Positions 23,306-33,365 of a DNA stretch of 64,000 nucleotides are shown in pieces. Each line of letters opens with the position of its first letter. Positions within the stretch are counted from its first letter, which is position 1. The position numbers and the translations under genes were made by a program. This stretch comes from Sepioteuthis lessoniana (lineage: Eukaryota > Mollusca > Cephalopoda > Myopsida > Loliginidae), in assembly GCA_963585895.1 (NCBI GenBank), contig OY757947.1, positions 38,353,450 through 38,417,449 on the forward strand, given 5' to 3'. Below the pieces are notes generated by a model. The model was not told where the DNA came from and made no database searches. It saw only the letters and a list, made by a program, of their open reading frames with translations.

Positions 23306-23317
23306 ACTACTATACTA
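23306..23317 (+). repeat. LINE target-site duplication, left
   Basis: ACTACTATACTA, identical to 25608-25619 just past the LINE tail. The paralogous empty sequence near 9905-9917 has a similar text. Confidence 0.9.
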
Positions 23318-24132
23318 TTTTTCCATTTCTTGTTTATAAGGACGTAGTCTATCTGAGCTTTAGTATTGTTTGCGTACGTGTATGTCCATAGTTTGCCCTC
23401 TCTTTTTTGGTAGTTTGTATTGAGGCATGCTAATCTACTTTCTATCATGAAATCTGTTAGATGTTGCCCATTCCTATTTGACGTGTTGTGGAGGCTGTAT
23501 TTGTTGTTTCGGTTTTTCCCGATTTGGGCATTCATGTCTCCGCCAATGACTAACATGTTGTGTTTCGGGATGCTACGCACTAATGAGGATAACTCATCGT
23601 AGAAGGTGACTAGTTCAGTTTCTTCACTAACATTGGTGGGGCTGTAGCATGAGATGATTGTTGCTCTGGGGTTTCCGTTAAATGTAGCTGCCATCATTCT
23701 AGGTTGTATTTTCTCAACGCTATTAAGCGTTTTTAATGCTCTAGGTCCTATAAGTAATCCTACCCCTCCTACTGCGGCGTTGACAGAGTTTTTCCATGCG
23801 GATACAGTGGCGAGCGACCAGCCATTGCCAGTTTCGTGATATTTGATATCTTCGGAGTGCGTGTATCTGTGTTCTTGTATGCATATTATGTCTATCTTAT
23901 GTTCTTCGGCCGATGTGATTAGCTCTGGGAGTTGTCCTATTCTATTTAAGGTTCTTACGTTAAATGTGGCTATTTGTAGTGTTTGCTTGCATTTTAGTTG
24001 TTTTGATTGTTTGAGCTCTGTAGCTGATTTTTCGAACACTGAGGCCAGGGCTCCAACCTCAGCAGGACGCGCCCCTTTTTTACCCGCTCGAAGAGCGATG
24101 CGGTTTGTGTATGTGGTTTGAGTGTGGGTCAT
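23318..24132 (-). CDS. LINE APE-type endonuclease domain (3'-truncated)
   Basis: The frame starts at ATG 24132 and encodes about 271 residues of an apurinic-endonuclease-like domain, the enzyme that nicks target DNA for target-primed reverse transcription. Visible motifs: TFNVRTL with Asn58, ICIQEHR with Glu87, SCYSPT around 161-166, GGDMNAQIG with Asp199 and Asn201, and QIDYVLI with Asp262. The final SDH-type motif and the link to the reverse transcriptase are absent, because the insertion ends at 23318. The frame then runs on into host flank to 23239, so the last ~26 residues are not element sequence. The frame has no internal stop. Small plus-strand frames opposite it are shadows. Confidence 0.9.
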
Positions 24133-24300
24133 GGTTATCTTTCGATGGCTGTTTTATTCTCTTCTATAGAAGCCACTCTTATAGAGGAGCAGCAGTAGTT
24201 CCCCGATCGAACTAACGATCCTGAGCGTAAAGTCGTCAAACTCACGTCCAGGACCCGTTTAGGTATTGAGTTTGGTCGTCCATGGGTTTATTCAAATACC

Positions 24301-24337
24301 TTTACGTACATCATGCTGCTTCCCATGTGTACGTAAA
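24301..24337. other. Perfect 10-bp hairpin in the LINE 5' leader
   Basis: TTTACGTACA (24301-24310) and TGTACGTAAA (24328-24337) are exact inverted complements around a 17-base loop. The hairpin is followed by an A-run and G-run. It lies upstream of the endonuclease frame on the minus strand. Its role is unknown; it could be RNA structure at the element's 5' end or part of a promoter. Confidence 0.7.
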
Positions 24338-24543
24338 AAAAAGGGGGGGTAATTTTGGTTTAAGTTTTAAGTTTTAACTTAGTTAAAGTCCAAGATTAAG
24401 GTACTTTCATATGACTTTCACTGGTACTGACTTTTGCTTTTTTTTTTTTGCTGTATTGGGACTTTTCCTAGGCTTTTTATTTATTTATCTTTTTTTTTTT
24501 TTACTACAGTTGGGAACCTAGCAGGCTTCAGGAATTATAGAGC

Positions 24544-25596
24544 GACTCCATTCACAGAGGAAAGATTGAAAAAATCCTACTAGCGTACGGCATACCTAAA
24601 GAAACCGTAGCGGCAATAACGATTCTCTATAGAAACACTAAAGTAAAAGTACGATCACCGGATGGAAACACAGAATACTTTGACATTGTAGCAGGAGTAC
24701 TACAAGGGGACATGCTGGCCCCGTACCTCTTTATCATTTGTCTAGACTACGTACTTAGAACATCGATTGACAAAATCAAAGAGAATGGCTTCGAACTGAC
24801 GAAGAAAAGAAGCAGAAGATACCCCGCAACAACAATTACCGATGCCGACTACGCCGATGACATAGCGATACTGGCAAATACACCTGACCAAGCCGAAACA
24901 CTTCTGCATAGTTTGGAACGAGCAGCAGCAAGCATAGGCCTCTATGTTAATGCACACAAAACGGAATATATGTGCTATAACCAAACGGGGGACATCTCCA
25001 CTCTAGAAGGAACCCCACTTAAACTAGTAGACAAATTCACGTACCTAGGAAGCAGCGTCGAATCAACCGAAAAGGACATCGAAACGAGGTTAACGAAAGC
25101 ATGAACAGCTATCAATAGGCTATCGATTATATGGAAATCAGACCTAACCGATAAAATGAAACGCAGTTTCTTCCAGGCAGCGGTCACATCGATACTGCTA
25201 TATGGATGCACTACATGGACGCTAACAAAACGACTCGAGAAGAAGCTAGATGGCAATTACACAAGAATATTGCGTGCAATCCTGAACAAGTCCTGGCAGC
25301 AACACCCCACAAGACACCAACTGTACGGCCACCTGCCCCCTATCACGAAAACTATTCAAGTTAGACGAACCAGACATGCAGGACACTGCTGGAGAAGCAG
25401 AGATGAACTCATAAGAGATGTACTCTTATGGATCCCCACACATGGCCGCGCAAAAGCAGGACGACCAGCTCGAACGTACATTCAGCAGCTATGTGAGGAT
25501 ACAGGATGTTGTCCTGAAGACCTACCTAGGGCGATGAACGATAGGGAGGAGTGGCGAGAGAGGGTCAGGGATATCCGTGCTACCAGCGCGATATGA
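24544..25596 (+). pseudogene. LINE reverse transcriptase, C-terminal two thirds, one stop
   Basis: The reading frame opens inside RT motif A (DSIHRGK) and continues through GVLQGDMLAPYLF (motif B) and the catalytic DADYADD box (motif C). The C-terminal region has SILLYGCTTWTL and GRPARTYIQQLCEDTG. Compared with the copy at 35511-36641 it is nearly identical, with one nonsense change: TGG to TGA at 25102-25104 in the place of KAWTAIN. The frame resumes without shift and ends at TGA 25594. The enzyme would copy element RNA at a nicked target. Here it is broken and lacks the N-terminal RT part. Confidence 0.9.
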
Positions 25597-25607
25597 TGAT
25601 GATGATG
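25595..25607 (+). repeat. LINE (ATG)n 3' tail
   Basis: A TGATGATG tract overlapping the stop codon and ending directly at the target-site duplication. The same tail, reverse complement, occurs at 35494-35513 and 50326-50340. Confidence 0.9.
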
Positions 25608-25619
25608 ACTACTATACTA
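25608..25619 (+). repeat. LINE target-site duplication, right
   Basis: ACTACTATACTA, identical to 23306-23317. Confidence 0.9.
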
Positions 25620-25924
25620 CTATAAGACAGCTTTGGTACTGAATAAACCATGAGAGTTGAAGTACCATTAAAATTGAATACTTCATTTATATAGAAAAAT
25701 TACCCAAAATCTTGCTCTGGGATTTTTTGAAAGAAATATTTTCAAGTCATCAATCTCATTTTAAATGTGAATAATTTACCATACATTCACAAACAGAGAC
25801 ACACACATATCTAAGTATGGCCTTATTATACATATTAAAGTAATTTTTTTAGAAAGTTATATAAATCAGCTTGGGATATGACAATAATCCTGTAGTATTT
25901 CTGTTTTAACCCACCTGCTATCAT
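25620..25924. other. AT-rich stretch, nothing identified
   Basis: Right flank of the LINE. No gene, RNA or element boundary visible. Confidence 0.5.
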
Positions 25925-26166
25925 TGGCCTAATGAGAAGAGTTGGCCCTGGAGACTGGAGTTCAATCCTAGGTTGAGTCATACCAAAGACTCAAAAAATG
26001 GTACTTGATGATGCCTTGCTTAACACTCAGCATTATAAGGTACGGATCAAGGGTAAAGTGGAGCAATCCAGAGAAAGGAGTAGTACCCTCTCCTACACCT
26101 CAGTGTAGTAGTTATAAAAAAGAGAGCCTTCTGGTCACCCTCGACTAAGATCGACAACTTTACTTA
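25925..26166 (+). mobile_element. SINE-I, plus-strand copy
   Basis: Reads 'attggcctaatgagaagagt' (degenerate A box), then 'gagttcaatcctagg' (B box), then the body to 'tcgacaactttacttatat'. It is the only SINE-I in plus orientation in the window. Sequence drift is moderate. Confidence 0.85.
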
Positions 26167-26295
26167 TATATTTCTATAATAAATCTGCAGTTTTTCTAGA
26201 ATAAATAAAATAATTAATAGACATGCATAAGTGTATATGTGTTGTGCAACTAAGAGAGTTAATTTATATGTTAAGAATTACAGTGCATTTCTGTA

Positions 26296-26346
<51 letters not shown>

Positions 26347-26874
26347 TTTCACTGAGTGAGATTGATTAGGATGAAAAAAATATGGTTATTGTGTCAATTG
26401 GCAATCTCCGGTAGCCCAAAAACCTGAAGGAAAAAGAGCAGTGACTGAAAAATTGGAGTTCTTTTGTTAACAAACAGATAAAGAAATATTTTTTTTCAAC
26501 GTAAGTCTTTTTTTTTCACTTGGTAAGATTGATCAGGATACAAAATACATCACAGCGAGAGCATATTTGTTAATTAACTTGATAATTAATGTATATTCTA
26601 TTGACCTTGTATCAAATATGAACTTTGCTCAGTTGCAATGACTCTGGTCTTATCTTAGAAATTAAAATATTAACGACAACAGCTGATAAAATAAATTATC
26701 TATTTAATTCAAAGATTAATCTCTTTTCACGAAGTTTATATCAACATCATTAATAGTTCAAACACATTTCTGATTAAGTTGGTGGCTTCTGACAAAAATG
26801 GTAAAAAAAAGACTTTAAGTTGTTTATTTTAGAAATTTAGGATTAGTTACTCATTAGAATTTAAACAGTAAAGA
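26167..26874. other. AT-rich intergenic DNA with (TA)n
   Basis: A (TA)n tract lies at 26301-26344. 26560-26770 resembles 7080-7300 (gagag-rich start, 'ttgttaat', 'aaattatctatttaattc'), so it is another old copy of that block. No gene. Confidence 0.55.
26301..26344. repeat. (TA)n microsatellite
   Basis: 44-base TA run. Confidence 0.95.
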
Positions 26875-26914
26875 GTTTGGTTGGGTTGGGTTTTATGGCA
26901 TATCAATTTTTTTA

Positions 26915-27029
26915 AGTTAGCGACCATAGTCGAGGGTGACCCGAAGGCTCCCTTTTCGATAGCTACTACACCAAGGTGTAGGGGAGGGCGCTACTCCATT
27001 CCCAGGATTGCTCCACTTTACCCTTGATC
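26915..27029 (-). mobile_element. SINE-I, 3' half only
   Basis: Only the 3' ~115 bp is present ('gcgaccatagtcgagggtga' to 'ccactttacccttgatc'). It is almost identical to the same part of the copy at 2842, so this fragment is comparatively young. The tRNA head is missing, as expected for a 5'-truncated insertion. Confidence 0.85.
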
Positions 27030-27154
27030 TGTAAAAATATTGTGTTGATAACATTTTTAAATGAGACTAAGTGCATGTTTTTGCACACAATGAAATGTTT
27101 TTAAGTATTGCTATGGAACAGTATCAATTTAACATCAGTTATTAGATTTGGTTT

Positions 27155-27410
27155 GCTTTATTTTCATGGCATATCAACCATTATGGATTATTTAATACCA
27201 AATCTTCTTTTTACTTCTACATCAACCATTAATGATTATTTAATACCAAATCCTCTTTTTACTTCTATATCAACCATTATGGATTATTTAATACCAAATC
27301 CTCTTTTTACTTCTATATCAACCATTATTGATTATTTAATACCAAATCCTCCTTTTTCCTTTTATATCAAACATTATTGATTATTTAATACAAAATCATC
27401 TTTTTACTTT
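27155..27410. repeat. 48-bp tandem repeat, about five units
   Basis: Unit contains 'accattatggattattta', then 'ataccaaatcctcttttt'. As 48 is a multiple of three, it yields a periodic frame (repeating DYLIPNP) that should not be taken as protein. The unit is the G-element end motif ('ttatttaatgccaaatcc') amplified. Confidence 0.9.
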
Positions 27411-27735
27411 GCTATCAAAAATATTAAATGATCAAACAGTTATATTTCCAACAATTTAATTTAGCAGAAGACATTTGTTTGCCCAGAGTTGAAATGTTAA
27501 ACAGTTTTATTTGATCCGTAGATGGGAACCTTTCAGGTGCTACCACTCCAGGTCAGTGTGGACCTGAGAATGATGGAAACAAATGAGTACTCTGCATTTC
27601 CTAAAGCTCCAGCATTACTGGAACTTCACCATCAGATTGTTTAGTGTCATAACAGGACATTCATTGGAGTGGGGTCTTACCCCTCAGCAGAGAACCAGTC
27701 AGTGTATTCCGCAGCCCCAGCTTGCTGGGCTGATT

Positions 27736-28829
27736 AGTCATTTGTTTGAACCAGTTTAAATAGATATACATGATATCTGAGACATTCAATTGTCAATATT
27801 TTCATTTTTACATAAGTTTGAACTAATTTGTTTGCAAACTTGTATTTCTATTGTTTTTATGCTGTTAAATCATTTCAATTATTGATATCTAACATTAATT
27901 CTATTCAATAACAATCATTTGTTTGCACACAGGATTTCTGGCATTAACTAAATATTCTTTATAGAAATATAATTTACAAATTTTCAACAGAACTTAAGTC
28001 TACTGAGGAGAGTTTCATCTGACTACTGCCAGACAACCTCCTATAAAATAAAAAGACTAAATTATCCCAAACCGAAACCAGAAAGCAGTAAAGGGGGGTA
28101 AGAAATTAGAATTTATATTTTTGTGTCACTGTTGAGACAATTTAACTGAATTATAAATGACCCAAGATATTTATCTTTGAAGAATTAATTAGGAAAATTT
28201 AGATACAAGTAATTTCTATAACAGTTGGTCCATATATGATTTCAATGTAAATATTTATTAACATCATCCTGTATTTAATCAAGTGTCACAATATATGTAC
28301 TCATTTGATTCTATATCCATTTAGAGGTTTTTATTTGATAAATATCTGTGATATCACTGGATATTTCATGTTTAATGTTATATCAACATTTTTAGATGAT
28401 GAATAATTAAATCTTCCTAGTATGTAGATATATATGTATATATATATTTGCAAATGAAAAGATTATTTTTAAATTTTTTAAATGAGTCATTAAATCTCAT
28501 TTCTTTGCACTCAGTTAAATATTTTCAAGTATTGTGAACACTAATAATTCTATTCAATATTTGTTTGTAGACAGTTAAATGCTTTGAAGTATTTTCATGT
28601 AACACTAATAATTCTATTTAAATTAATTTCTTTGCCAACTGTTTTCTTTCGAGCTCATGATTTGTGATGTTTACCTTTTTCTTTGAATAAAACAGTTTGT
28701 AACAGAAAATACACTTTGCAAAAAAATTGCTTATTTCAAAGGAATTTTTTGCACAGTTTTCTTGAGCTCATGATTTGTGATGTTTTCGAAAATATATTCT
28801 ATAAAAAAATTGTAAACTCCAAAAACCAT
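27736..28829. other. AT-rich intergenic DNA with dispersed repeat copies
   Basis: 28130-28450 is a copy of 1145-1480. 28550-28790 is similar to 8570-8690 ('ttctttgccaactgtttt', 'ttgtgatgttt'). No gene or RNA gene. Confidence 0.6.
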
Positions 28830-29354
28830 TGATATATTTTGAGTTAGAGAAGAAATATTGAGAAAGTGTCTCACATAGTAAGATATGGCATTATTATCAA
28901 AGTTAGAATTGAGATTAAACAATCCTTCTTTCTAGTAGTGAAAATTAATTTCTCTACTTTCTCACTATAAATGAAATCTGAGTTTTTGATTATTTTAATT
29001 AGTCTTCTGCCTTTTAATCTCAATATTACACTCCAATTTCCATGTCTGAACACAAGAGACTAGGCCTAGGTATAACATTCTATATGAGGTCTTATTAGAG
29101 TTTTATCTCTTTTCAAAACAACAGTAGCCTCCTTTATAACTTGTTGGCTGGGGTTGTAGTATATGCTGGCTGCTACTCTTGAGAGGGTGAAGACTTTCCC
29201 CCAACAAAGCTGCCTGTTGGCCCAAGGTGGCATCTAATGATGCTTAAGGACAAGGTCCTAGTGCTTGAATATTCAGTGACCCTGCTTCCCAAAGATCCAG
29301 ATGGCTTAGTGTCATCTCCAGGAATGTCAATGGTCAGGGAGGTGTCTTAGCCCT
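28830..29354 (+). repeat. Inverted segmental duplication, right arm 2
   Basis: Reverse complement of 15990-16450. It holds a G-element-head-like piece (about 29130-29350, 'ggctggggttgtagtatatg'). Small minus-strand frames near 28731-29053 have no known domain. Confidence 0.8.
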
Positions 29355-29740
29355 CGACTGCAATTCTATATCTAAGCTAAACTTAGTGAATGAAAAGAAC
29401 AAGAAAGAAGTTAAGCAGTTTTGAGTTTAAGCTATAATTCAATGGATGATCAATTAATCCAAATCAGCTACCTGAGGCTTGTGTGCTATACCGAAGCAAA
29501 TCTTAGGAAATTATAAGAGAATGTAAAGAAAAGTAATCACTTAGGCAGCAACAGTAACTGAAAAAGAGCTGAAATCAATGTGCCATCTCTAAGGGAAACT
29601 TAGTATAGAATAAGAAAGAAGGTAAGCAGTGATGAGTCTGTTTAGTATTTTCATGAGTTTCCACTTAAACAGCAAAAGCTATTGCAAGCACTTGAGGCCA
29701 ATGTGCCATATTCAAACAAATCTTTTAAATAACAAGAATA
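29355..29740 (+). repeat. Tandem 5S rRNA-like units, array 2 (decayed)
   Basis: Four 95-120 bp units recur with 'aaacttagtgaatgaaaag' type starts and 'gaagttaagcag' or 'aaggtaagcagtgatga' centres, followed by 'cacttaggcagcaac' or 'cttgaggccaatg' ends. The centres match the 5S TTAAGCAACG motif, and the ends match CCTGGG...GTAAGCC less well. It is the inverted partner of array 1 and a paralogue of array 3. Confidence 0.55.
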
Positions 29741-29859
29741 ACAAGAAATTGTCATATCAACAAGAAAATATTATAAAAAGAGGATTTATCTCAACTTGGT
29801 TGTATTATTATTTAATTATTATAACGAAATTAGAAGAAATATTGCACTTCAGCTACATT

Positions 29860-29894
<35 letters not shown>

Positions 29895-30149
29895 TTGCAA
29901 TTTTATTCTCGTGATTTTGCAAATTATGCTGTTAATCTATATATTTCACATTAAAAATGAAATTTTCTTTAAAAGGGTCAAGTAATTGGAATTTTTGATC
30001 ATAATTAGCTTTTCCTATTTTTATTCAAAAAATTAAAGATCACCTCTAAAGACAAAGACCTGCTTGATATTGGTTTTTGACATTCTACAAGTTAGGTCCT
30101 TCAAAAGACAAAGAAAGAAAATCTTATTCGATGTTTGAAAATGAATGTT
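29741..30149. other. AT-rich stretch with (GT)n
   Basis: A (GT)n tract lies at 29862-29892. The 118-residue frame at 29629 reads straight through the GT tract and the 5S-like array and is not a gene. Confidence 0.6.
29862..29892. repeat. (GT)n microsatellite
   Basis: 31-base GT run. Confidence 0.95.
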
Positions 30150-30639
30150 TATAAAAGAAAGAAATAAAGGATAGTCATCAAATTTTTAAATTATTTATGA
30201 CTATAGAAAGTATTAATTAATTTTTTTTTCTATGTATATTTATGACTATATGATCTTTAAAGCTTAGGAAATCTCTGATTATACTAATAGGGACAATTAG
30301 GATTATAAAGACTGGGGATAAATTATTGATAATGATGTGTAGAAGAGATAAAATTCTTTTCCATATATATTTATGACAATATGATTTTCTGTGCTTTGGA
30401 AACCTGTTCTTGTAAATTGGATTGTAAAACATTCCTAGTAAGGTTTGGTAATACCCCTCCCGCCAATAAGTGGCTTACGTACGACACATCAAATATTTGA
30501 TGATATTCGTTCGGTATCTTACAATGATCTGATTGGCTGGGGCATTAGAATATGTAATTGCAGACTGCTCCACTGCCCGCCTCTTTTCAATCGCATTCAA
30601 GCTGTTTGCTTGCCTTTATGCTTGCGTGTACTGCCCGGC

Positions 30640-31195
30640 AGCCTGCCCCTTCTACAATCTCATTGGCGCATTGTCTACCTCTCACGAACCTCATTCGTTC
30701 AGTCGACCTGCTACTGTTGTCACTCATACTACTCAGCCTCTTTTTTTTCTCTTTCTCTCTTTCTTTCACTTAGCCCGCTTGCCCACCCCTTCTACAATCT
30801 CATTGGTGCATTGTCTACCTCTCACGAACCTCATTCGTTCAGTCGACCTGCTACTGTTGTCACTCATACTACTCAGCCTCTTTTTTTCTCTTTCTCTCTT
30901 TCTTTCACTCAGCCCGCTTGCCGGCCCCTTCTACAATCTCACTGGTGCATTGTCTACCTCTCACGAACCTCATTCGTTCAGTCGGCCTGCTACTGTTGTC
31001 ACTCATACTACTCAGCCTCTTTTTTTCTCTTTCTCTCTTTCTTTCACTCAGCCCGCTTGCCCGCCCCTTCTACAATCTCACTGGTGCATTGTCTACCTCT
31101 CACGAACCTCATTCGTTCAGTCGGCCTGCTACTGTTGTCACTCATACTACTCAGCCTCTTTTTTTCTCTTTCTCTATTTCTTTCACTCAGCCCGG
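30640..31195. repeat. 139-140 bp tandem repeat, four units
   Basis: 'ctacaatctca' recurs at about 30652, 30792, 30931 and 31070. Each unit holds 'cctctcacgaacctcattcg', 'actgttgtcactcatactac' and a T/C-rich tail. Units are nearly identical, so the expansion is recent. The inverted partner near 12500-12560 has one unit. Long frames (268, 229 and 104 residues) over it occur in several frames, as expected for a GC-richer tandem repeat, and show no protein domain. Confidence 0.92.
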
Positions 31196-31264
31196 TGGTC
31201 CGCCTCCAAACGTTCTTACTAGCACTCTATGATTCCTTTTATTCTCAGTGAGTATGAAGTGAAG

Positions 31265-31740
31265 CAGACAGTTATCCTTCTACTGCGATGCCATATCTAA
31301 ACAAAACTTAGTGAATAAAAAGAGAAAGAAAGAAGTTAAGCAGCTTTAAGCCTGCTCTATAATTAGATTAACGACCAACTAATCCAAAACGGCTCTCTGA
31401 GGCCCGTGTGGCATAATTATGCAAAGCTCATGAAATAAAGAGTCTCTAAAGAAAAATAATCACTTAGGCAACAATATTTACTCGAAAAAAATGGGACCAG
31501 TGTGTCATATCTCTAAGGAAAGCTTAGTGAAGAAAACGAAAAATGTAAGCAGCGATGATCCTGTTCAATACTTGGATGGGTGAACAATGAAGCAACAGCA
31601 GCTACTGTAAGCCCAATTGGCCTATGTAATATATGTAAACAAATCTTAATAAATAAAAGAAAAATAAAGGAAAAACTTAAGCAACGATGAACCTTTTCAT
31701 ATTTTATATGGGTGACCACTTAGGCAACGGTTGAAATTAT
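31265..31740 (+). repeat. Tandem 5S rRNA-like units, array 3 (best preserved)
   Basis: The third unit carries 'gtaagcagcgatgatcctg' followed by 'tacttggatgggtgaac' (31569-31585) and 'ctactgtaagccc', in the order and spacing of the 3' two thirds of 5S rRNA. The next unit follows with 'ggcctatg' and later 'cttaagcaacgatga' and 'atgggtgaccacttagg'. Four units start near 31285, 31405, 31500 and 31617, about 95-120 bp apart, close to one 5S length. The 5' third of each unit has drifted far. 5S internal promoter elements (A box, C box) are only partly kept, so transcription is doubtful. Confidence 0.65.
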
Positions 31741-31902
31741 GAAAGTATTAGCATATATATCCATGTTTTGATTCAATAAATTTTCTGAGATATCACTGGT
31801 GATGATTTTATTTATTTTCTATGTCATTATGTGCATTTATCATGATTATGGTTTTTATATTATGAGAAAATTATTTAAGGAAGGTAATTCTTTCTCGTCA
31901 TA

Positions 31903-31938
<36 letters not shown>

Positions 31939-32160
31939 AACACACACCTAAATAATCTACGAAATAATTTCATATTCATGACACTTTGATCATTACTCGT
32001 AAATACTTACACTTAATGATTACACATATTTTGAACTTTTAAAATAAATTACAAATGATTTCATTTTGAAATGCATAAAATAAGATTTAAATAGTTTAAT
32101 CTCAAAATATAACGAAAGGAATTAAAGAATTAGGATGTAAACGGCTTTTATATATAAATA
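31741..32160. other. AT-rich stretch with (CT)n(CA)n
   Basis: A compound (CT)n(CA)n tract lies at 31902-31948. Otherwise this is the inverted counterpart of 12100-12300. No gene. Confidence 0.6.
31902..31948. repeat. (CT)n(CA)n compound microsatellite
   Basis: CT run followed by CA run with one CAAA interruption. Confidence 0.95.
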
Positions 32161-32330
32161 GATTGGTTACTTTGTCCAACGACATCACTCATCCGGTTGG
32201 CTGGGATTGTAGAATCTACCGATTGCAGAAAGGAAAACATCTCCGTAACTAGTGTCCTGGGTGTGACTGTAAACTGCATCTGATGGTGGGGTTCCAATTG
32301 TGGATTTCTAGATGGAATGTTTCTTAAATT

Positions 32331-32699
32331 TCACCAAATTTACAAGCACTTTTCTCTACTGCTTGTGTAATTACAAATATAGAACAATGAATTATTATTA
32401 TAATAATTATTATTATTTGTTTGTAATACCTCATTGGGCATCTCACAAAAGTTGACATATTCTTAAAAAAAGACAACAGCAAAATGATATCACAGATTGT
32501 TTTCATGGAATGAAAAAAATCAAAAACATCCATACAATGTAATTTATTTGCATAAAATGTGGTTTTTGAATAATTTAATTTATTTTTTGCACTATTGATG
32601 TTGTTTATATGAAATGATGGAAATATTTTGAAGAGACATTAATCATGGAATAAAATATATTATTATGTCAAGCATGATTAGATTTTTTGTTTTAGACAA
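32331..32699. other. AT-rich stretch, nothing identified
   Basis: An ATT-repeat-like part near 32390-32420. The 69-residue minus frame is driven by it. No gene. Confidence 0.5.
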
Positions 32700-33130
32700 G
32701 TCCCTGGTCATACCAAGAGAACATAGGTCAAGTTTGGCAAAAGGCCAGGGGAATAATATAAAATTGATCTAATTAATTAATCAATAAGCTCTCTGTCTCT
32801 TATAATTGTTGTGATGCTTTTATGAAAATATAAGGACACCAATTAAGATGAAACAACAGAAATGCCTTTGAAAGAAAGAAGGCAAATAAATATTTTAAAC
32901 CGTTGACTGTAAAAGGGAGATATTTGCTCATAAAGTTCAAAGAATGTTTAAGACAAAAAAAAGGGTGTTTTTTTTTTCATCGGGTAAGGGATAAAAATAT
33001 ATCCTATTAGATTAGATTTTGCTGTTATATTATAAGCATCAACTCTGTCAGAGTACAACTGGTTTGAATATTTTGCTTCTCCTAGACTGGTTGCCATACT
33101 AAGTGTAAATTATCTCAATACTGGTGTGCA
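32700..33130 (-). repeat. Inverted copy of the 19530-19990 block
   Basis: Includes the relic SINE-II piece ('ctctgtcagagtacaactgg', 'ctcctagactggttgcc') in reverse orientation. A further partial copy of the 'accaagagaacaaaggtcaa' piece follows at 33180-33260. Confidence 0.75.
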
Positions 33131-33365
33131 GATATTTTTAAGAGATATCAAATAGATTATTTTGTCAAACATTGAATTTTTTGTTTTAGACATGCCCCTA
33201 GTCATACCAAGAGAACAAAGGTCAAGTCTGTCAAAAGGCCAAGAGAATAGAACAAAATAAATAATCTAATTAATTAACAACTATACTCTCTCCCATAACT
33301 ATACATATATATGTGTGTGTGTGCGTGTGTGGCAGTAATGCTTTTATGAAAATTTAAGCATGAAA

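Larger units (their letters stand above)
23318..25607 (+). mobile_element. RTE-like LINE with inverted 5' half (twin priming)
   Basis: A single insertion bounded by a perfect 12-bp target-site duplication. From 23318 to at least 24337 the element lies on the minus strand and holds the endonuclease part with its 5' leader. From 24544 to 25607 it lies on the plus strand and holds the reverse-transcriptase part, ending in a (ATG)n tail. The left edge cuts exactly after 'NKKWKN' of the endonuclease, and the right part begins inside RT motif A. The segment between them in the element is missing. This arrangement is what twin priming gives. The 24338-24543 stretch with two T-runs is probably further inverted 5' leader. 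The clade is judged from APE plus RT plus trinucleotide tail and could be RTE or a near relative. Confidence 0.9.
26875..27735 (-). mobile_element. G element, copy 4, with SINE-I and 48-bp repeats inside
   Basis: The G-element end ('ttgggttttatggcatatca') at 26880-26910 is broken by a SINE-I fragment at 26915-27029. The internal part holds a 48-bp tandem repeat at 27155-27410. The head runs from about 27510 to 'ccagcttgctgggc' at 27730. The terminal hairpin arms have drifted here. Confidence 0.75.
30150..32330 (+). repeat. Inverted segmental duplication, right arm 1
   Basis: Reverse complement of 11920-13165 with additional sequence: this arm holds 5S-like array 3 and a fourfold amplified 140-bp unit. 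It lacks the GC-rich insert found in the left arm. The end at 32170-32310 is a decayed G-element head ('ccggttggctgggattgtag'). Confidence 0.8.

Noticed and set aside
24301-24337. HDV-like or hammerhead ribozyme
   Set aside because: The hairpin is real, but I could not find the nested pairings or the conserved core of either ribozyme class.
29629-29985. 118-residue frame
   Set aside because: It reads through a (GT)n tract (CVCVCV) and the 5S-like array.
30445-31251. 268- and 229-residue open frames
   Set aside because: They lie over a 140-bp tandem repeat, overlap in different frames, repeat the same peptide text and show no domain.
31265-31740. Functional 5S rRNA genes
   Set aside because: The units are too diverged in the 5' third and lack spacers and clear terminators.
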